The position numbers and the translations under genes were made by a program. The notes beneath the pieces were generated by a model, which saw only the letters and a list, made by a program, of their open reading frames with translations, ran no database searches and was not told the DNA's origin. A DNA stretch of 64,000 nucleotides from Amoebidium appalachense (Eukaryota; Ichthyosporea), in assembly GCA_963693365.1 (NCBI GenBank), contig CAVNZM010000008.1, positions 2,728,001 to 2,792,000 on the forward strand, read 5' to 3'. Shown here piece after piece: positions 19,191 to 64,000 of the stretch. Each line of letters starts with the position of its first letter. Position 1 is the first letter of the stretch.

Positions 19191-20684
19191 ATGAGAGCAC
19201 TTTCTTTAACCTGGCTCGCGGTCGCAGCCAGCACCCCGCTGACTGTGCTAAGTGCAGAATGTCCTTCGTTCTGCACCATGGAGTACGACCCTGTGTGTGG
19301 TAGTGATGGAAACGTCTACCCCAATCCATGTGTTCTGGCCTCGGATAGCTGCAAATGCAACAACTGCTTAGCGCAAGTGCCCCTGTGTGAGACGGCGTGT
19401 GTAGGGGCTGATATGAAATGCAGCGTTCTTACAAACAGTATAGATAATTCCAACTGTCAACTCTTAACATGTGGTGAATTTGGTGGATCACAAACGAGCA
19501 CACCCACGCAAACAGCGACGGAGACATCTTCCCTCGAGGTCCCTGTTAATCTGTGCACACAGACATGCACGAAAGACTACAAACCAGTGTGCGGATCCAA
19601 CGGCATTACCTACCCAAACATATGCACACTACAGGTTGCCTCTTGCCAAAGCAAACCCGGAATCACCAAATTTAGTGACGGGCCGTGCCCTTCTGTTCCT
19701 TCCACTTCCACTACCATCCCGACACAAACCGCGGCGCCCTCCTGCCTCGCCACCTGCACCAAGGACTACCGCCCCGTGTGTGGTTCAAACGGGGAAACGT
19801 ACCCAAACAAATGCGTGTTTGAAGCCGCAGTGTGCCGTACAGGCCTGAGCCTTACCATGGCATATGCGGGCGAATGTAAACGCACACCGGCACCGAAGCC
19901 CCAGCCTAACCCGTGCCCTGCAACCTGTCCTACAGACTTTGCGCCTGTGTGTGGAACAGACGGCATGACCTACGCAAACGAGTGCGTGTTGCGTGTTGTG
20001 TCTTGCAAGGGAACCACCGTGACAAAAGCTGCCGGCGGTGTGTGCTCGGCTGCCCCTCCACCCAAACCTATACAGAGTGTTAACCCCAAGCCGCAATGCC
20101 CCGACGTGTGCCCAACAGTATACAGCCCCGTGTGTGGTTCAGATGGCGCCACTTATTCCAACGACTGTGAGTTGGCAACAGCAGCGTGCAAAAGCGGGAA
20201 AATAATTACAGTGGTAGCGGAGGGAGAGTGTAGCCCCCCACCTCCCCCTCTACCTGTCCCTTCACCCAACGACTGTCCTCAGAACTGCCCGGCCACTTAC
20301 CAGCCTGTATGTGGATCTGATGGTGTTACATACAGCAACGCATGTGTTCTCCAACGGATGGCATGCACTTCACAGTCGTTGTTGAAAGTTGTGCAGAAAG
20401 GGGCCTGCACACAGCAACCAGACTTTGTTCCCCAACCGAACCCGAAATATGTGCGTTGTGCTAGCCGCAATTGGTGTGCCTCCGTCCTTGGCGGTTCGCC
20501 TAAAGACTGGGTGTGTTTTAGGCCAATTTTCTGCCGGTCGCCAGTGTGTGCTCTGAGTAGTTTTTGGAGAGTGTCGTCATGTGGTGCAAGGCAGTGCCAG
20601 ACGGCGGATGATGGCTCTTTCACAGTGAACAATGTCAGATTAGGATATTGTAGGCCTATGGCCATAGCACATCAAGGCCTTTAA
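19191..20684 (+). CDS. Secreted multi-domain Kazal-type serine protease inhibitor
   Basis: A single-exon ORF of 497 residues. Residues 1-22 form a signal peptide (hydrophobic core, LSA|E cleavage). Six Kazal domains follow, each with C-x3-C-x4-Y/F-x-PVCGS/T-(D/N)-G-x-x-Y-x-N-x-C, separated by Pro/Thr-rich linkers. Taking P1 as the second residue after the second Cys, the P1 residues are Met (domain 1), Lys (2 and 3), Thr (4 and 5) and Ala (6). This predicts mixed targets, with trypsin-like proteases for domains 2 and 3. The domains have the short N-terminal Cys spacing of non-classical Kazals seen in protists. A C-terminal tail of about 90 residues with eight Cys is not Kazal-like and was not recognised. 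Unlike its neighbours it lacks introns. Confidence 0.93.
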   Translation: MRALSLTWLAVAASTPLTVLSAECPSFCTMEYDPVCGSDGNVYPNPCVLASDSCKCNNCLAQVPLCETACVGADMKCSVLTNSIDNSNCQLLTCGEFGGSQTSTPTQTATETSSLEVPVNLCTQTCTKDYKPVCGSNGITYPNICTLQVASCQSKPGITKFSDGPCPSVPSTSTTIPTQTAAPSCLATCTKDYRPVCGSNGETYPNKCVFEAAVCRTGLSLTMAYAGECKRTPAPKPQPNPCPATCPTDFAPVCGTDGMTYANECVLRVVSCKGTTVTKAAGGVCSAAPPPKPIQSVNPKPQCPDVCPTVYSPVCGSDGATYSNDCELATAACKSGKIITVVAEGECSPPPPPLPVPSPNDCPQNCPATYQPVCGSDGVTYSNACVLQRMACTSQSLLKVVQKGACTQQPDFVPQPNPKYVRCASRNWCASVLGGSPKDWVCFRPIFCRSPVCALSSFWRVSSCGARQCQTADDGSFTVNNVRLGYCRPMAIAHQGL

Positions 20685-22398
20685 CTACAAACTCGAAGGC
20701 TATAACTAACCATAATGCGCGCAAATGAGCTTCTGTACAAAACACGAGGTGATGAATCTGGCATCGATAATGATAAGGAGACTAGGAGCAAAGCGCTGTG
20801 CGGCCTATTGTTGTTTTCCCGTCGTTTGATGTCATGTTTAAGTTTAGAATTGGTACAGCAAAGTAATAGTAGCTTTATGATCCTGGTTCTGTGAGCCAGA
20901 CTACTACTAATGTGTATATACAACTCTAAGCCAAACCTTTACAAAGGTGGAGCACAATATAACCTACCCGTGTGAGCCAAAGGCAGCTGGGAACGGTTCT
21001 CTGAGCACTTGAAAAGCAGGAAGAAGGGTGGGAACGGTAGAGGGAGCGTGGAGTAAAGGGTGAGGGGAGCGGGGGGGGGAAAGGGGGGCTTCGGCTATGA
21101 ACTGACTGCTGGTTCCAGTTTTGGTTACACTTGAAATCGGGGATTCATGTTGCAATTGTAGGTGAACATAAAAAAGGTTGTGCACACGAGCACGACATCG
21201 TGAAAGATTGGACCGATACTAACATAAAGCAGCTGGGCACGATATCTCGTAGGCTACACTTGAGTTTATTCGGTCAGCTTTGCAAGAGCGCAAAAGTAGC
21301 TCCCCCCTCCCCTCCCACCGGGTACCCCCCGTCCCTTCTCTATAACTTGGTGTCTACCTACCTACCAAGCACATCAGGCGTGTACGGAGGTAACAGAACG
21401 ACGTCGTCGATATACCACAGACGGTGTTGAGGGCCGGAATAGGAACCTGTGTAAATCGGATCACGCTGTCTTGACGCAAGTGCTTTTGTATATGTTGCCC
21501 ATTGAAACTCGGTAACGAAGCTTCCTGGTTTCTCAGTGTCTGGCACATGGGCTTCACTACCAGCAGCGGCCGACTACAGCCAATTGCAACAACATCATTC
21601 AAAGGAGCTTTTTGGCCAACTAGCAAACCTTCGGAACTACCCTGATCTCCCCCCCCCCCCCCCCCCCCCCCCCTCCCACTTGTTTTTGGCCTTCTCTCAT
21701 CCTGCTTATGAACAGACCACAGTCAACTCACCGTTCCCGGGGCCGTACAACCGTTGAACTGGTGTCAGGAGACTCAGGACTCAGGCCAGCCCTGGCCAGA
21801 TTCCTGTCTCAGGCCTTGCTCCCCTGCACGGCCATCTAGAGACTCCCCCTGTCTACAAGCTCAGGCCAATTAAAACGAGCCTACTAACATTCCTGCGCAT
21901 TCTTTTAGCCAATCAAAATATTTTTCTACTAATGATTGCCTTATTTGGTCGATAGCTGTTGCACTGCAGCACAGCACTGGTGGGACCGTGACAACACTGT
22001 GTGTCACACTCTTACACACAACTGCTCGTCTCCGTGAACACCCGAGGCTCAAGCTCTTTTTCCTGGTAGCGTTCTTCAAATAGCAGAAGAGGAATCTCTC
22101 TTTCGTGTTCTCTTTTTTACACCACGAAATAGATTTATGTGTGGTTTACCGAATCATGCATATTTTTTTTGTGTAGGTACTGTTTTGGGCAATAGATCTC
22201 AAACATAGCAAGCGTAGCTCACCCAGCCTCATCTCAAACCGATTTTCCTGCACGGCGCTTCATATACTCGCGTTACTGCACGGCTGTTTTATATGCCAGG
22301 AGCAGTCACGCTTGCTGCCCGCTTGCACTTTTCTTTCTTGCTTGCGATCCAAAAGATACTCTCTCTCTGTGAAATATAAAAGAGGCGAAACGGCAAAC
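20685..22398. other. Intergenic stretch between the Kazal and kinase genes
   Basis: No conserved coding sequence is seen. It holds a poly-C run (21650-21673), a CCAAT box (AGCCAATCAAAA, 21911-21915) and an AT-rich block near 22160. An AATATAAAAGAGG TATA-like box at 22374-22386 lies only about 20 bp before the kinase ATG, so it is either coincidental or implies a very short leader. Confidence 0.5.
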
Positions 22399-36466
<14,068 letters not shown>

Positions 36467-37838
36467 TCGGGGATTAATCCGGATAACATGCGATCTATTT
36501 ATTGCTCTTATATTTTCATTGTAATTCAGCTGTTGTCTTTATAATGCATGAATGTGTTTCTAGGTATAAGAAACCGGTTTGGGTAGGACAATCCCATTCA
36601 TCCATCCATAACGGAGCGTGTAAAAATGTGGCTTTTCGTACTGTTAGGTGGTTCTTCTTTGACGCCGCAACGACGCGCGCGCATGCACACACACACACAC
36701 ACATGCGCGCGCGCACACACACACACACACCACGTGGGTCTTGGTGTGCGCTTTCTTGGAAAGTCTTGCTAATAGGACTACACTACCTCCAGACATAATG
36801 CGTGTTTACCTGATCCAGCAAGATATTAACGTGCAAATTAATCTACAAACATGATATACTGTGATTCAAAGAAACACTGAGCATGTGTGCAGTGGTAACC
36901 TTCCCAGCGTAAGGCATAAACATGCACACATACGTATATGCAACACGACACTTAAAAAAAAAAAAACCCCTGATCGTGCCTGTTTTGGCCTGTAAAATGG
37001 CAATTTCTTCATTATTACAAGGAGCTCAGTAACACGAGCCTGCACAGTGCAGATAATCTTGAGCTGCTTAATAAAGACAAGTGTAGGGAGAGCTCCCATC
37101 TCCTTATATCCATCATGTTTTTTTGTTATGTGGATGTGTGTGTGTGTGTGAAAGTGTGGGCCGGTGATCGATGCACGCATATGTATATCAATACTCGGAA
37201 TAGAATTGATCGTGATTATGGAATGCCGACGCCCATGCATAGCTCAGGAGCATGATACCTAACTGAGTACGACGGGACTACCGTGTACCTTTTTCTAGTT
37301 CACATTCACATGCACGTAGTAGTGTTGCCATGTGTCTGTGCTCTGTGTTGTGTGTGTGTGTGTGGTGGTGGTTGTGTGTGTGTATTTGTTTTGTGTCTGG
37401 GTGTGTGTGGTGGTGTGCCGCAAATACGTAAAAGACTGTGTGTCGACATGTGTGGTGGTTATGGTGGTGGTGTGTGTGTGTGTGTGTAGAGCAGGGAGGT
37501 AAGGGGGAGAGGGGGGGTGGGGGGGCTGGGAGGGCATGAATGCAGCTGCTGCATGTGCAGCACGTGCACGTGGGTGACTTCACGGCCCCACCCGGGCCGC
37601 AGGTGCACTGAGTTTAGTGTATGCTCACTAGTGGCAACTTGGGTTGTGCATGTGGTGGGTGCAACCATGTGAATGTTTGCTTACAAATTGCTGTGCGCAA
37701 GGTGCATGGCGAGGGCGTGTGTTGGAAGCCCCCGGGGGAATGGGTGGGCGTTCCAAATTACCGCATGTGTCTTTGCGGCTCAAGACCGAGGGCTGCGTGC
37801 TGGCATGTGACGGTGGTGTGCATGTGTGTTTTGGTGTT

Positions 37839-37933
<95 letters not shown>

Positions 37934-38211
37934 TAACTCGTATGGATTTGCTGGGTTTGCAATGATCCAGGGGCTTTTTGCGCATACTCTGTTCGGCACA
38001 GGAGAGAGAGCATTGAAACCATATGTCACAAAATAAATGTATGTTCCCTACTTTTATTTATTCATATATACAATACGTACATCCGGCACAAAGTACCATT
38101 TTTACAGGCAGTACGTTATCGTCATCCAATGTCAATCCACCATTTATGCACTGTCACCATCAGTTGCTATCCGATGAAAATCAACCATATGTGGTCACAA
38201 ACAACACAATC
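36467..38211. other. Convergent 3' intergenic region, kinase versus enolase
   Basis: A + strand AATAAA near 37069 could serve the kinase, and TTTATT at 38053-38062 (AATAAA on the minus strand) fits the enolase 3' end, about 150 bp past its stop. A 61-base poly-G run occupies 37870-37930. Short + strand open frames at 37555-38036 show no recognisable family. Confidence 0.55.
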
Positions 38212-44700
<6,489 letters not shown>

Positions 44701-45269
44701 CAATGAGAGAGAGTTCGCGTGCACCATTGCACTTTATCACTTGAAGCTCTCCGGACGTAGCTTGTCGTAGAAGCATCACTAAGATGTGATTTAGTAACTC
44801 TACAGTATTGAACTTGTGAATTGATTTTTTTTTTTATGTATAAAGTATACACTGAAAATGAGCTGTACGGTCTTCGCAATGGTTTCCACATGGATACTGC
44901 TTCTAACGGCTGAACCTACAATGCCAAAATGTAGGCCTACACGCCAATGAAAAATGACCAATGCTGGACTGTCTTTTGCCGGCTAGGTTTATCACCAAAA
45001 ATGCGGGGCACGCCAGCCAATCGGAACCAGTCGTGAAGTTGCCTGTTCTGGTAGATTTACGCCCATACATGGTAAAAACGCGGCAAACACGATGTTCTGA
45101 GGAGCCAATGAAACGAAGTCGAGGTCACGGAAATTCGAATCGTAGACGGTCACAGGGAGTGCACGAAACAAACGAAAACTTTCCAGTGGTTTCCATATAC
45201 AGACACCACGCACGTGTGCCGTACACGTCGCACTGTACGTTCTTTTTGCCCATCTGACCCTAAATATCC

Positions 45270-45307
<38 letters not shown>

Positions 45308-46890
45308 ACACACACACACACACGCACACACGCACACACGCACACACACGCACACACAAGTGCACACACACGCACACGCACACCGTCACACAGACACGCG
45401 CGCACACGCACACCGTCACACAGACACACACACGCAACACACACGCGTACACGCGTAGACACACACGCACACACGCACACACGCACACGCACACACACAC
45501 ACACCTTGACACGCACACGCACGCACACACGCACACACAAACACACACACACACGCGTGCACACACGTGTACACACACCCAATTATTAATTTATGGATCA
45601 CGAGGCCTGGGCCCCAAGCTTGTAGACCGAGGCCTCCTATCAGGCATGTCTTGATTTCTCACACCATTATTACCGAGGACCTACCGTACGGTACATTCAA
45701 GTTGAACCCGTCATGTAGGTCATTCAAGGGTTCACACACACACATCTGATGCATGCACGGTCATATGCATGCATGCAGGCGCCTTACTTGTATTACTAAG
45801 TTACGGTGCAATGCATGAGTCACCGAGTACAGTTAGTAGGCCAGTTCTACTAGTTTTTTGTGGCCATGCATATATCAGGCTGATCTCAGGCTCTACTACT
45901 AAGCAACAGCCATGCAAATCATTTACCGAACCGAGAAACAGAGATGTGCCCTGGGCCACGTGCCCGTAGACCATGCTGGTCACATCAAACTATTCAAAGT
46001 GAGATGTGCAATGCGTGGGGTTCTGTGTACATGCCAGGCCATGCATGCATGGTTTATTTAGATGTTCTGAAGGTTTCAAGTCAAATTACTAACGTGACAC
46101 TGTGCACGTGAAAGCACCATGAAAGATTTTTTTTCCATGGGGAAACAACATGCCTCATAGCTGCTCTACGTACGGTTAACATCACCCTGTCTTGTGTACA
46201 CAAGCAGGCATCACATACATGGTCACTGTATAAATGCAGCACTCTTAAGAGTCATCATACCAAAGGAATAGTGCGGTAGGGTAACCAGATGTGTTCTTTA
46301 AAATTTAACAAGCCACACGGCTACATGGTTGTTCAACTGCATAAAAACCCCTACACAACACCAGCCAAGCTGTAACAGTTAAAGATGTCTATTCACAAGT
46401 GAATGTTAAATGCATCCCACAATCAAAGAAATCCTTCGTATTCATATTTCATAGGCATTCTTCCGCCTAAGCCAATATATCCGCACATGTTCACGATATC
46501 ATCTCTACGTTTCACGAGTAGCGCTTACGATAAATACAAATAGCATTCACGAAAATCAACATCAGTTCGGGAAACATTGATTCAAAGATGAACACGTCCT
46601 TTTGGCTAGCTTTTGGATAGCTCCACTCACACATTCACACATCATATTCAACATAGAAAAGACGGGGGCATGGAATAAGGCTTTGAAAAATCGGTAGAAA
46701 CAAACAGACAACAGATCCCACATGACTTGAAACGTTTCGACATGTCCAGGATTCATATATGTCAATCGCGCATTCTCCAAAAGTGGAGATGGCACCATAT
46801 ATAGGCAAAGCCAGTCACGTGATCCTGACATTAATATGAAGTAAACCAAACGTCAAATTGACGCCACGCCGCGCAATGCCGCCACAGACC
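44701..46890. other. Intergenic stretch upstream of enolase and downstream of RCC1-BTB
   Basis: Holds the CCAAT cluster (to about 45109), a poly-C run (45270-45304) and a CACG-rich (CA)n region (45306-45580). From 45580 to 46890 there is ordinary mixed-composition DNA with only short ORFs of no recognisable family. Confidence 0.6.
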
Positions 46891-63384
<16,494 letters not shown>

Positions 63385-63644
63385 CTTAAACAGTTACTGA
63401 TTCGAGTGACTCTCTCTATGGGCACCCGTGACCCAGTGATCCCCAAAACGTTCTGTAAAATCCTGCCCTACTCTCTGAAAGAAAGTGCTTGCACCTATAT
63501 GCCAAAAGAGCTCCTCATAGGCGGCAAAGAACGCACCACACCAAGCATCACACGCCCTCAACTCCTACGTGTGATGCACGTGAAAAGTGGACGAATCGTG
63601 AATTCTGTTTGCCCCTTTCGTTGCTGGAGCTGTGTGAGCCACTG

Positions 63645-63711
63645 AGATGACGTAATCCTTTTTAGTCTGCAGCAGTATGACGTAATTCCATGACTTTGAT
63701 AAATGACGATA
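63645..63711. promoter_or_regulatory. Paired TGACGTAA (CRE/ATF-like) motifs upstream of RCC1-BTB
   Basis: TGACGTAA occurs at 63648-63655 and 63678-63685, exactly 30 bp apart, with a partial TGACGATA near 63704. They lie about 265-320 bp upstream of the RCC1-BTB start codon (63384, minus). This matches the bZIP/CREB-ATF half-consensus; function is inferred. The remainder, 63385-64000, has no recognisable gene. Confidence 0.45.
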
Positions 63712-64000
63712 TCGTACATTTGTGACAAACACGGTCTCCTTCTTCGAAGACTACCTTTATATTTGGCTCTCCCCGAGCAAACTGACTCCTGAGTCAGGGA
63801 GCATTTTCGTACTCTGTGGTTTCAAGGATCCCAGGCAGCTAATCCCAGGCTGCTTTAACTTCTTGGTTTAATCTACCCCGTGGGCACGAATTCACCACTA
63901 TGCCCATGTGAAAAGGCTATTCTGTTTGGGCGCTTCCTTGGCTTTAACAAGCGCTATTGTGTATATGAAGCCTGCTTCATTACAACGAACGGTGCTCAAT

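Noticed and set aside
37555-38036. Possible small + strand gene ending in a stop followed by AATAAA
   Set aside because: Open frames are short, split by GT and poly-G tracts, and match no family; the AATAAA may be coincidental.

Overview
The window is eukaryotic nuclear DNA from an intron-rich genome overloaded with simple sequence. Long poly-C/poly-G runs (up to 73 bases), (CA)n/(GT)n, (CT)n/(GA)n and poly-A/T tracts fill nearly every intron and much of the intergenic space. Exons are short (38-270 bp, except terminal ones), obey GT-AG, and can be joined by reading-frame phase into conserved proteins. The gene set (CRP-type double-LIM protein, AAK1/Ark-type kinase, HDHD2-like phosphatase, GTPBP1-like GTPase, RCC1-BTB protein, multi-Kazal secreted protein) fits an opisthokont, most likely a unicellular holozoan such as an ichthyosporean (for example a Sphaeroforma relative). 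That assignment is inference from gene content and intron style, not a database match.

Layout, left to right. 1-3.5 kb: the 3' part of a GTPBP1/2-family GTPase (+), entering from outside the window and carrying an apparent 1-base deletion in a C run. 5.46-8.66 kb: a complete three-exon, 206-residue CRP/CSRP-type LIM protein (+). 10.6-10.9 kb: an unrecognised short ORF (+). 12.6-18.6 kb: a five-exon HDHD2-like HAD hydrolase (-). 19.19-20.68 kb: an intronless secreted protein with six Kazal domains (+), head-to-head with the HAD gene. 22.40-36.47 kb: a 16-exon AAK1/Ark/Prk-family kinase of about 742 residues (+). 38.21-43.92 kb: an eight-exon enolase (-), convergent with the kinase. 46.89-63.38 kb: a 24-exon protein with an RCC1 propeller followed by two BTB domains (-).

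The genes do not form a pathway: they are independent housekeeping or regulatory genes (glycolysis, clathrin-adaptor kinase, cytoskeletal LIM adaptor, ubiquitin-ligase-adaptor-like BTB protein, secreted protease inhibitor, translational-type GTPase). Shared promoter-like features are CCAAT/ATTGG boxes upstream of the LIM, HAD/Kazal, kinase and enolase genes, and a paired TGACGTAA motif upstream of the RCC1-BTB gene.

The most unusual content is non-coding. There is a family of about 285-bp interspersed repeats that abut poly-G/poly-C and share a conserved core; one pair lies in a 453-bp-period duplication. A roughly 550-bp TTAA-bounded foldback element lies inside a kinase intron. A degenerate minisatellite occupies another kinase intron, and its last copy forms a 3' splice site. 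In many genes the splice sites lie directly at microsatellite edges (CACACAG acceptors and GTGTGT donors).
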